In this document: positions 26,224 to 33,918 of the stretch, in pieces
Position numbering within the stretch: position 1 is the first letter of the stretch
Layout of the letters: every line of letters begins with the position of its first letter
Assembly: GCA_029983675.1 (NCBI GenBank)
Contig: JASBYY010000001.1
Coordinates: 62,001-126,000 of the forward strand
Direction of reading: 5' to 3'
Length of the DNA: 64,000 bases
Source: Bacteroidales bacterium
GTDB taxonomy: Bacteria; Bacteroidota; Bacteroidia; Bacteroidales; F082
Notes under the pieces: model-generated
Told to the model about the DNA's origin: nothing
The model's input: only the letters and a program-made list of their open reading frames with translations
The model's database searches: none
Made by a program: the position numbers and the translations under genes

Positions 26224-26647
26224 GGTATCCCAGTGTCGAAGTCAGGACGCAAACAAAGCCAACCCTTTCTTTCACCGGGTAGGGTGCGGTGGGCGGACCC
26301 AACGGGGAGGGGCGTTTGCCCAAGGGGAAGACCAAGTGTTTGATTATCACGGAGGGGCGTTTGCGTTTGCTTTTGATAAAAAGCACTACCCGACATAAGA
26401 CGATGTTTTTGCGGGGCGACAGAACTCGTTGCAAGGTGACAAGGATAAATCAAATTCATATTGAACTTTCACTGCGTCTATGGCGTGCCCCATTCGGGGA
26501 AATAAAAATCTCTAGGTCGCAGCCGTCACATTGGGTTTCGGCAAACCGGTGAACAGCAAGGAGCCCGGCTTGTTGAGGGTGAAGGTCAGGCAGGGGGGGA
26601 TGCGTTTGTGATGGCTGTGTCTGATGTCTCCGATGACCAGGTAACCG
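26224..26647. other. GC-rich spacer between IS remnant and DUF4143 gene 2
   Basis: No supported gene. The motif GAGGGGCGTTTGC occurs at about 26309 and 26355. Several short frames are open on both strands but none has a start signal. Confidence 0.4.
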
Positions 26648-27985
26648 TCAAGGATGTATGCAATTTGCTGCTTCGGCTCGGCGATTCAGGTCTCTTGCAA
26701 AGGAGCAGATGCCATACAACGGCATGTCGATGATCATCCCGCCTTCATGCGCTGGCTTGTCCGAAAAGCGATACCCCTTTTCGCCGGACGTTTTCTTCAG
26801 ATAATTGACCATGCTCTTGGCCGTGAGGTTTCTACCGCCTTTTACCTCAATGGGCACAAGTTTGTCAGCTTCAACGACGAAGTCAATCTTAGCCGTGGAT
26901 GTGTCGTTGCTATAATAAAAGATCTTGTCTTCATAATTTGCCTTTAGTTGCTGATGGACGAAAGTCTCCGTGAAAGCGCCTTTGTATTCTGTGAAAATGT
27001 TGTCGTTCATCACCACATCCTTGGCGTTGACACCCATCATGGCACCAAGCAGGCCGCAATCGAGAGGGAAAAGCTTGAAGGAACCTTCTTCGTGATAAAA
27101 CCCTGCAGGTTGTTTCATTTCAGTCAATCTGGTGACCTTCACTGCGAGGCCGGCATCTTCCAGCCATCCAACAGACGTTTCATAGTCTCTGGCCCTTGCC
27201 GATGGCTTGATGGCGTTGAAAATGAATTTCTTGTTTTCTTTGGCAATCTGCGACGGAAGTGTTTTCCAAATGAGCGAAATCTTGAATGTCATTTCTTCCG
27301 ATGACACATGTTTTGAAAAGTCCTTGGAATAACCACTGAGGATGGCATTTTGCCTGCGGCGGGCGGCAATGTAGGAGTGTTCTTTGGCGAAATCCTTCAC
27401 CGCTTCGGGCAAGCCGCCAACAAAGAAATAATTCTTCAGCCAGTCGTTGAGTTGGTCATGGAAAGGAGCGTAAGAATTTGCGTCTCCATCCTTAATGAGG
27501 TCGGCGAGGTGCGTTTCCCCCATGCCCCAGAGAAACTCCTCGAAATCCATGGGAAACATCATGAGTTCATCGACCTTGCCCACGGGATACGACACGCCCT
27601 CGTGCATGGTCACGCCAAGAAGCGAACCCGCCACGATGACATCAAGTTCGGGAATACGCTCGTTGAAAGACTTTAGCGCCGGCAACATCTTCACGGCCTC
27701 TTGCACTTCATCGACAAACACCAGCGTGCGACCTGGCACAATGTCCTTGCCAACAAAGGCTTTCAATCCCTGAAGAATGCGAACAGCATCTGCGTCTCTT
27801 TCCACAAGTTCACGCATCGCATTGCCTTCCAAACAGTTGACATATGCAAAATCCTGATATTCTGTTTTGCCAAATTCCGTCACAATCCATGTCTTTCCCA
27901 CTTGTCGGGCACCGTTCAACACAAGTGGCTTGTGATCGGAATCCTGTTTCCATGACAGCAGTTTTTCGTAGATTTTTCTTCGCAT
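26648..27985 (-). CDS. AAA ATPase with DUF4143 nuclease-like C terminus, copy 2
   Basis: The 445-residue paralogue of the gene at 13163-14488 has Walker A GARQVGKT at residues 25-32, Walker B LVFVDEVQE, and IVAGSLLGV as the sensor region. MDFEEFLWGMGE and FFVGGLPEAVKDF are typical family blocks. A C-terminal KIDFVVEADKLVPIEVKGG supplies the nuclease-like core. The start at 27985 (MRRKIYEKLL) fits the promoter box at 28012-28019; an earlier ATG lies upstream of it. Sequence similarity to copy 1 is low outside the motifs, so this is not a recent duplication. Three phased palindromes precede the promoter. Confidence 0.85.
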   Translation of the reverse strand: MRRKIYEKLLSWKQDSDHKPLVLNGARQVGKTWIVTEFGKTEYQDFAYVNCLEGNAMRELVERDADAVRILQGLKAFVGKDIVPGRTLVFVDEVQEAVKMLPALKSFNERIPELDVIVAGSLLGVTMHEGVSYPVGKVDELMMFPMDFEEFLWGMGETHLADLIKDGDANSYAPFHDQLNDWLKNYFFVGGLPEAVKDFAKEHSYIAARRRQNAILSGYSKDFSKHVSSEEMTFKISLIWKTLPSQIAKENKKFIFNAIKPSARARDYETSVGWLEDAGLAVKVTRLTEMKQPAGFYHEEGSFKLFPLDCGLLGAMMGVNAKDVVMNDNIFTEYKGAFTETFVHQQLKANYEDKIFYYSNDTSTAKIDFVVEADKLVPIEVKGGRNLTAKSMVNYLKKTSGEKGYRFSDKPAHEGGMIIDMPLYGICSFARDLNRRAEAANCIHP

Positions 27986-28011
27986 TTTTACCAATATTTC
28001 TTGAATCGCTG

Positions 28012-28019
28012 CAAAAATA
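28012..28019 (-). promoter_or_regulatory. -7 promoter box of the DUF4143 gene 2 (TATTTTTG)
   Basis: Minus-strand box 26 bases before ATG 27985. The first palindrome starts 27 bases further upstream, nearly the same distance as at gene 1. Confidence 0.6.
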
Positions 28020-28045
28020 CTATTTTCAACGATATACAATCATGT

Positions 28046-28128
28046 CTTCACAAAATTTTGTGTAAAAACACCACTTTACTTCACATAATTTTGCACTTTT
28101 TGAATAAATGTTTCACAAAATTTTGAGC
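28046..28128 (-). repeat. Three phased palindromic units upstream of DUF4143 gene 2
   Basis: Units at 28046-28062, 28080-28096 and 28112-28128 share TTCACAAAATTTTG. The first contains the perfect 14-base palindrome CACAAAATTTTGTG (28048-28061). Spacing is 34 and 32 bases. The sequence differs from the units at gene 1, but number, spacing and distance to the promoter are the same. Confidence 0.65.
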
Positions 28129-28146
28129 AAAAAGAACATGATCTAT

Positions 28147-28240
28147 CCGAAAACGAAGAAAAAGATTCGAATAATGGAATAATAGCTTTGTCGTAAGAAT
28201 TAACTACGCTGAATGCACAGCATTTCAAAATAGTTTCTTA
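28147..28240. repeat. Dispersed repeat family A, copy 2
   Basis: Best-preserved copy, running from CCGAAAACGAAG to TTTCTTA and ending on the folP stop codon (28238-28240). It could have supplied the end of that gene or act as its 3' processing region. Confidence 0.6.
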
Positions 28241-29068
28241 CTGTTCCAGAAACCTTTCCGTCAGTGTAATGGCTTCTTTGGCTTTCTTTACGTCGTGAAC
28301 GCGGAGGATGTCGGCGCCGTTGAGTAGGGCTATGGTGTTCAGCACGGTTGTGCCGTTTTCCGCTTCTTGTGGCATTGTTTGTAATATTTTGAATATTAAA
28401 GATTTACGTGATATTCCGATGAGTATTGGAAACCCATTCAGACGATAGCGGTTCAAATCTCCCAGCAAGCGGTAGTTGGAAGGGATGCTTTTCCCGAATC
28501 CGATACCCGGATCTAAGATAATTTGTTGCGATCCATAAGGCTGCAATTGGGAGTACTGCTGTTCGAAAAAGTCCATGACAGTTTGGTGGATGTCGCCTTC
28601 TAAGGCGTTGTTATGTATGGTTTCGGGTGTCCCGATGCAGTGCATCATGATGTAGGGAATATGGTTGGTGCCGATATAGGGCAGCATTTGGTCGTCAAAT
28701 AGTCCGCCCGAAATGTCATTGATGATATCAGCACCTTCGGCAATGCACGGTTCGGCAACGGCGGCGCGGAAGGTGTCAATGGAAAGCAGTGCTTCCGGAA
28801 AACGCTTGTGTATGGCTTTGACGATAGGCAACAGCCTGTCAAGCTCTTCCCGCTCCGTTGCGATAGGGTTGTTGGGGCGGGTGGAGCAGCCTCCGATGTC
28901 AATCATGTCGGCACCGGCAAGCAGCATGTCCTCGCAATGGCGCAATGCGGCATCCATGTTGTTGAAGCAACCCCCGTCGGAAAACGAATCAGGGGTGAGG
29001 TTGAGAATGCCCATCACCGCAGGATGGTCGAAAATGTGCTGTCGATTTTTTATTTCAAGAGAAAACAT
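28238..29068 (-). CDS. folP: Dihydropteroate synthase
   Basis: It joins p-aminobenzoate to 6-hydroxymethyl-dihydropterin diphosphate in folate synthesis and is the sulfonamide target. The 276-residue TIM-barrel protein has GILNLTPDSFSDGG, ADMIDIGGCSTRP, LSIDTFRAAVAEP, IINDISGG, LDPGIGFGKS and IGISRKS. The usual GGESTRPG reads GGCSTRPN here, a notable change at a conserved loop. The start at 29068 (MFSLEIKNRQ) fits better than an ATG 11 codons upstream. It is divergent from the DUF1599 gene. Confidence 0.9.
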   Translation of the reverse strand: MFSLEIKNRQHIFDHPAVMGILNLTPDSFSDGGCFNNMDAALRHCEDMLLAGADMIDIGGCSTRPNNPIATEREELDRLLPIVKAIHKRFPEALLSIDTFRAAVAEPCIAEGADIINDISGGLFDDQMLPYIGTNHIPYIMMHCIGTPETIHNNALEGDIHQTVMDFFEQQYSQLQPYGSQQIILDPGIGFGKSIPSNYRLLGDLNRYRLNGFPILIGISRKSLIFKILQTMPQEAENGTTVLNTIALLNGADILRVHDVKKAKEAITLTERFLEQ

Positions 29069-29147
29069 GAGTCGTTGATTTTTAATAATATCCGTCGGCA
29101 AACCTCATCTTTGTGCGAAAATTACCGATAGGATTGTCAAAAAACAG

Positions 29148-29155
29148 TAATTTTG
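29148..29155 (+). promoter_or_regulatory. -7 promoter box (TAATTTTG)
   Basis: Box 25 bases before the DUF1599 gene at 29181; probably drives 29181-32049. Confidence 0.55.
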
Positions 29156-29180
29156 CAAAAATACGAATTAGTCGCACACC

Positions 29181-29726
29181 ATGGATACCAACACCCAATT
29201 TCATGCGGTTGTAAAGCGTTGCCGCAAGTTGTTCAACGACAAAATGAAGGATTACGGTCCGGCATGGCGCATCCTTCGCACGCCATCCATTACCGATCAG
29301 ATTTATATCAAGGCGAACCGCATCAGGACTTTGCAAACCAAGCCTGAACACCTTGTCGATGAAGGTGTGGAACCAGAGTTTGTCGGTATTGTCAATTACT
29401 CGGCGATGGCCATCATTCAGTTGCGGTTGGGGGTGGTGGAACAACCCGACCTCTCGGAAGAAGAGGCGGCACGGTGGTACGACACGGTGCTGAACGAAGC
29501 CTTTGAGCTTATGATGTGCAAAAACCACGATTATGATGAGGCGTGGCGTTCCATGCGCCTTAGCTCGATTACGGATTTGATCCTGATGAAGATTCTGCGG
29601 GTGAAATCTATTGAAGACAACCAAGGCGAAACCCTTATTTCGGAAGGATTGGATGCCAACTACTACGACATGATCAACTATGCCGTGTTTGCGCTGATTT
29701 TGCTGTCGGAGGGTGCGAAAAAATGA
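29181..29726 (+). CDS. DUF1599 protein
   Basis: The 181-residue cytoplasmic protein contains two similar halves (FNDKMKDYGPAWRILRTPSI and MCKNHDYDEAWRSMRLSSI), as expected for DUF1599. The family is thought to be associated with nucleotide modification, but its activity is unproven. It heads an operon with the DoxX-like gene (ATGA overlap at 29723). The order DUF1599 / DoxX-like / tpiA is a recurring Bacteroidales arrangement. Confidence 0.8.
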   Translation: MDTNTQFHAVVKRCRKLFNDKMKDYGPAWRILRTPSITDQIYIKANRIRTLQTKPEHLVDEGVEPEFVGIVNYSAMAIIQLRLGVVEQPDLSEEEAARWYDTVLNEAFELMMCKNHDYDEAWRSMRLSSITDLILMKILRVKSIEDNQGETLISEGLDANYYDMINYAVFALILLSEGAKK

Positions 29727-30973
29727 GAAAGGCCTGTCTGATGTTATGTTGGCTCAACATTGGAGTTGCCATCGCCATGGCGATAGGCATTGCCTTTGTC
29801 CCTGCATTCTCGCTGTGGTTCCTAATCGTATTGATCCTGAACTTGTTATTGTCGTTTTGCTGTCGCCGCAGTTGTTCAAAACCGGCTTTGACGGTTTCGC
29901 GTATTCTTGTGGGGGCACTCTTTGTCTTCAGTAGCCTCATGAAAGGAGTCGATCCGTTGGGGACAAAATACAAGATTCTCGACTATCTGGCAGCTTACAA
30001 CTTGCAGTGGTTCAATGATATTGCCCTGATTCTTGCCGTTGTGTTGATTCTGGCGGAGTTTATCGTCGGTATCTGCTTGTTGACCAAGATATTTCCTCGC
30101 CTCGCCATACTCGGTGCTGCAATCCTGATGCTGTTTTTCACCATCACCACATTGTTTGATGCGCTATATAACGTTGTTCCCGATTGCGGCTGCTTTGGCA
30201 CGGCGATCAAGATGAGCAACTGGCAGACCTTTTATAAAAACCTTGTCATCGATGTGCCTTTGCTGCTTTTGATTTTGAATAACAGACAACTGAAAAACCG
30301 CTTGACTTGGCGAGGGCAATTCCTCATCGGGTTCCTTTATGCAACAGTGTTTCTTTGCTTTGAAATATACAACTACCGTCATCTTCCCGTCCTTGACTTC
30401 ATGAATTGGAAAGTGGGAAAGCAAATGCGCCAAGAGCCGCAGAGCGAGCAACGTATCTATTTGACATATAGAAATAAAGCCAGCGGAGCAACGCAGGAGT
30501 TTCTGTCGCCCAATTATCCATGGAGCGATTCGGTATGGATGAGTCAGTGGGAGTTTGTGGACCAAAGGACGGAAGGCGGGGCGGATATGCTGGGTTTTTC
30601 CGCACAGGATGAATATGGTAACGATGTGACCGAAATGTTGCTGGAGACGGAGCATCTGTTTGTGTTTACCTCGCACGACATGTCGAAAATAATGGTAGAT
30701 GAGTGGAATAAGATTGCGGCCATCACAGCCGCTGCCGACCGAAATGGCTATTATGTCGTATGGGTCACGGCAACGGCACCCAATGATGTGGCAAGGCTGC
30801 GGCACGAACACCCGTATTTGTATGAGGTATATTATGGCGATGCGCTGGAAATCAAGACGATAGTTCGGTTTAATCCGGGACTGATTTTGCTGGATAAGGG
30901 TTTGGTTATCGACAAATGGAGTGCCATTGATTTTCCGCAAGGTAAGAAACTCGAAAAAATACTTCTCAACTGA
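29723..30973 (+). CDS. BT_3928-type membrane protein with DoxX/MauE-like domain
   Basis: The 416-residue protein starts with two hydrophobic helices. A four-helix DoxX/MauE-like domain follows (about residues 55-190) with a cysteine pair in VPDCGCFGTAIK, and then a soluble ~200-residue C-terminal domain reached through WRGQFLIGFLYATVFLCF. The cysteine motif and fold suggest a redox role at the membrane, possibly electron or disulfide transfer; this is inference. Its start overlaps the DUF1599 stop by four bases. Confidence 0.7.
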   Translation: MRKACLMLCWLNIGVAIAMAIGIAFVPAFSLWFLIVLILNLLLSFCCRRSCSKPALTVSRILVGALFVFSSLMKGVDPLGTKYKILDYLAAYNLQWFNDIALILAVVLILAEFIVGICLLTKIFPRLAILGAAILMLFFTITTLFDALYNVVPDCGCFGTAIKMSNWQTFYKNLVIDVPLLLLILNNRQLKNRLTWRGQFLIGFLYATVFLCFEIYNYRHLPVLDFMNWKVGKQMRQEPQSEQRIYLTYRNKASGATQEFLSPNYPWSDSVWMSQWEFVDQRTEGGADMLGFSAQDEYGNDVTEMLLETEHLFVFTSHDMSKIMVDEWNKIAAITAAADRNGYYVVWVTATAPNDVARLRHEHPYLYEVYYGDALEIKTIVRFNPGLILLDKGLVIDKWSAIDFPQGKKLEKILLN

Positions 30974-30981
30974 CATTGCAC

Positions 30982-32049
30982 ATGGTCGCTTATATCATCA
31001 GAAAACTGCTTTATGGTGTCGCGGTGCTTTTCGGGGTTGCGACCTTGGTTTTTTTCTTATTCAACATACTGCCGGGCGATCCTGCTCAGATGATGTTGGG
31101 GCAGCGTGCCGACAAGGAATCGGTCGATGCCATCCGTGAAGAGCTGGGGCTGAATCAATCGCTTGCAAAACAATATGTCGATTATTTGAACGACCTTGTC
31201 CCGCTGTCATTCTACGATATTTCCGATGGTGAAAAACGGCTTGACAGACTGCAACCTTATCGCATGATTGCTAAAACCCGCAACACCGCCATCCTGTTAA
31301 AAGCGCCTTATCTGCGATCCTCGTACCAAAGCAAACGCGATGTGGCCGATGTCTTGAAAGAGGCTTTCCCGAATACATTGCTGTTGGCCGCTGTTTCTAT
31401 AACCATTGCTTTGATCCTCGGGTTGGCTATTGGCATCCTGTCCGCCGTGTTCAACACGCGGTTTCTGAACAAGCTGACGTTATTTGTCACCACGATTGGC
31501 ATGTCGCTGCCATCGTTTTTCGCCGCCATCCTCATGGCATGGGTTTTCGGCTTTTTGCTCCAACGCTATACGGGACTGAACATGACGGGCAGCCTTTATT
31601 CCGTCGATGAATACGGGCGAGGTGAATATCTGAGTTTAGCCAATCTGATTCTTCCGGCTCTGACCTTGGGTGTGCGACCGTTGGCGGTAGTGGTTGAGCT
31701 GACACGCACCTCATTACTCGAAGCCATGTCAACCGAATATGTTCGTACGGCAAGAGCCAAAGGCTTGAAACCGTCGCGGGTCATTGGCGTTCATGCCCTG
31801 CGCAACGCCTTGAACCCTGTAGTGACGGCCATTTCTGGCTGGTTCGCCTCTTTGTTGGCAGGTGCTGTGTTCGTGGAATATGTCTTCGACTGGAAAGGTA
31901 TCGGGGTGGTGGTGGTCGATGCGCTCGAAAAGTACGATTTTCCGGTCATTATGGGCGCAGTGCTCTTGATTGCCGTCATGCTTGTCTTGGTTAATATTGT
32001 GGTGGACATTATCTATGGCATCATCGATCCGAGGGTGAGGGTGTCGTAG
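30982..32049 (+). CDS. ABC transporter permease, DppB/OppB type
   Basis: The 355-residue inner-membrane permease has six segments. It begins YIIRKLLYGVAVLFGVATLV, with the family NILPGDPAQMML loop. It also carries the EAA-type coupling motif (EYVRTARAKGLKPSRVIGVHALRNAL) that contacts an ATPase. A ~60-residue insertion (DYLNDLVPLSFYDISDG...) is common in the Bacteroidota versions. ATG 30982 is used rather than the TTG two codons earlier. The partner permease, binding protein and ATPases are not nearby, so the substrate is unclear (peptide-like by family). Confidence 0.82.
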   Translation: MVAYIIRKLLYGVAVLFGVATLVFFLFNILPGDPAQMMLGQRADKESVDAIREELGLNQSLAKQYVDYLNDLVPLSFYDISDGEKRLDRLQPYRMIAKTRNTAILLKAPYLRSSYQSKRDVADVLKEAFPNTLLLAAVSITIALILGLAIGILSAVFNTRFLNKLTLFVTTIGMSLPSFFAAILMAWVFGFLLQRYTGLNMTGSLYSVDEYGRGEYLSLANLILPALTLGVRPLAVVVELTRTSLLEAMSTEYVRTARAKGLKPSRVIGVHALRNALNPVVTAISGWFASLLAGAVFVEYVFDWKGIGVVVVDALEKYDFPVIMGAVLLIAVMLVLVNIVVDIIYGIIDPRVRVS

Positions 32050-32149
32050 AATCTGTTTTCAAAACAGCTTCTCAGTCGAATAGCTATGGATTTCATGACC
32101 ACGAAACATCATGAACTTTTCCATTATCCATATTTTTCGGGAAATTTCG

Positions 32150-32157
32150 TATTTTTG
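32150..32157 (+). promoter_or_regulatory. -7 promoter box of tpiA (TATTTTTG)
   Basis: Box 53 bases before tpiA in an otherwise featureless AT-rich gap. Confidence 0.55.
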
Positions 32158-32210
32158 TACTTGTATTATTCATTCGAAATTCAAGAATTAAATTAATAAA
32201 TCAATAAGTT

Positions 32211-32981
32211 ATGAGAAACAAAATAGTTGCCGGCAACTGGAAGATGAACCTTTCTTTCAATGAAGCGCAGGAATTGGTCGATGAACTGCTCGACCGCCTT
32301 GAAGAACAGGAGGATTTGAAATGTGAAGTCATTCTGTGTCCGCCTTTTCCATACTTGGAACTGCTGACGGATTTTGAATTTGACGTGCAGCTTTACAACG
32401 TAGGCGCACAAAACTGTGCGGCATACGAAAAAGGAGCTTATACGGGCGAAGTGTCGCCTTCCATGCTGAAGTCCTTGGATGTGGACTACTGCATTGTGGG
32501 ACACAGTGAACGCAGGAAATATTTCAATGAAACGGATGCCATGTTGGCGGAAAAAGTCAACAGGCTGGTGGAGAACGAAATGTCGCCGATTTTCTGTGTA
32601 GGAGAACTGCTTGAAGAACGTGAATCGAACCGTCATCTTGAGGTGGTGCGCCAGCAGGTGGAGCAGGGGCTGTTTCATTTGAACGCCGAGGCTTTTGGTA
32701 AGGTGCTGATTGCATACGAACCGGTATGGGCCATCGGAACGGGCAAGACCGCCACGCCGGATCAGGCGCAGGAAATGCACGCTTTTATTCGTGATCTTGT
32801 GCGCAAGAAATATGGCGACAAAGTGGCCGATAAAATCCGTATTCTTTATGGAGGAAGCTGTAATGCGGGCAACGCTACGGCGGTATTTTCGCAGCCCGAT
32901 GTGGACGGCGGTTTGATTGGCGGAGCTTCGCTAAAAGCGGAAGATTTTGTCTCGATTTGCATTCAAGCCTCGCAGCTATGA
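32211..32981 (+). CDS. tpiA: Triose-phosphate isomerase
   Basis: It interconverts dihydroxyacetone phosphate and glyceraldehyde 3-phosphate in glycolysis. The 256-residue protein is full length with Asn9/Lys11 in AGNWKMN, catalytic His98 in VGHSERR, catalytic Glu170 in AYEPVWAIGTG, and the phosphate loop ILYGGSCN. Its TGA overlaps the ATG of prmA (ATGA), coupling the two genes. Confidence 0.95.
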   Translation: MRNKIVAGNWKMNLSFNEAQELVDELLDRLEEQEDLKCEVILCPPFPYLELLTDFEFDVQLYNVGAQNCAAYEKGAYTGEVSPSMLKSLDVDYCIVGHSERRKYFNETDAMLAEKVNRLVENEMSPIFCVGELLEERESNRHLEVVRQQVEQGLFHLNAEAFGKVLIAYEPVWAIGTGKTATPDQAQEMHAFIRDLVRKKYGDKVADKIRILYGGSCNAGNATAVFSQPDVDGGLIGGASLKAEDFVSICIQASQL

Positions 32982-33808
32982 ATTATGTAGAATACACGTT
33001 CTCAGCACCATCGTCGGATGTGCAGCACGATATGCTGGGCGCCATGCTGAGTGGCATTGGTTTTGAGTCATTTATGGATGAAGCGGATGCGTTCAAGGCC
33101 TACTGTCCGGTCAACGTCCGCGACGATGCGGCAGTAGCGGAACTGTTGCTCGAAGCCGCGTTTTCCGACATAAGTCTGCTCCGAGTTGAAGAATTGCCCG
33201 ATAAGGACTGGAACGAAGTGTGGGAGGCTTCCTATGCGCCGGTCGTGGTTGATGAGCGTTGTCGAGTGAGAGCACCATTTCATGAGACGGATCCTATGTT
33301 TCGGTACGATTTGGTGATCGAGCCGAAGATGTCGTTCGGAACGGCCAACCACGAGACCACGGCGCAGATTATCAAACTGATGCTTGATACTGACTTCCAT
33401 AACAAAGACGTGCTCGATATGGGCAGCGGAACGGCTGTTTTGGCGATTTTAGCCAAGAAAACAGGAGCGGCGCGTGTCGTCGCTATCGATAATGACGAGT
33501 GGGCCTATCGCAATGCTTTTACCAATGTCACACTGAACGGCATCGATGATATTGAAATCGTTTTGGGAGATGCTTTGTCTATCGGCGATGCCCATTACGA
33601 CATCATCTTGGCCAATATCAACCGCAATATCTTGTTGCGCGACATGAAGTATTATGTGGAAGCCTTACGCCCCGGCGGACGTATCTTCTTCAGCGGTTTC
33701 TATGACGAGGATCTGAACAGCATCGGTGCTGAGGCGCAAAGATTGGGCCTGCATCTGGAACGCCATTTGAGCCGAAATGGATGGGTGGCCGCCGAGTTTG
33801 TGCGCTGA
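32978..33808 (+). CDS. prmA: Ribosomal protein L11 methyltransferase
   Basis: It trimethylates ribosomal protein L11. The 276-residue protein has the small N-terminal substrate-recognition domain followed by the SAM-binding domain: VLDMGSGTAVLAI at about 145-157, VVAIDNDEWA, and the active-site loop ILANINRNILL. The start overlaps the tpiA stop by four bases. The tpiA partner probably reflects shared expression and not a shared pathway. Confidence 0.88.
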   Translation: MNYVEYTFSAPSSDVQHDMLGAMLSGIGFESFMDEADAFKAYCPVNVRDDAAVAELLLEAAFSDISLLRVEELPDKDWNEVWEASYAPVVVDERCRVRAPFHETDPMFRYDLVIEPKMSFGTANHETTAQIIKLMLDTDFHNKDVLDMGSGTAVLAILAKKTGAARVVAIDNDEWAYRNAFTNVTLNGIDDIEIVLGDALSIGDAHYDIILANINRNILLRDMKYYVEALRPGGRIFFSGFYDEDLNSIGAEAQRLGLHLERHLSRNGWVAAEFVR

Positions 33809-33918
33809 ACGGCGGGGTTTTGCAGCATGTTCCGCGCACTTCGCATCTAAGCAAATTGGTCCAAAGTGTTGACATAACGCTTCTTTCTATTCGTAATCTG
33901 CTATTAATCAAATAGAAA

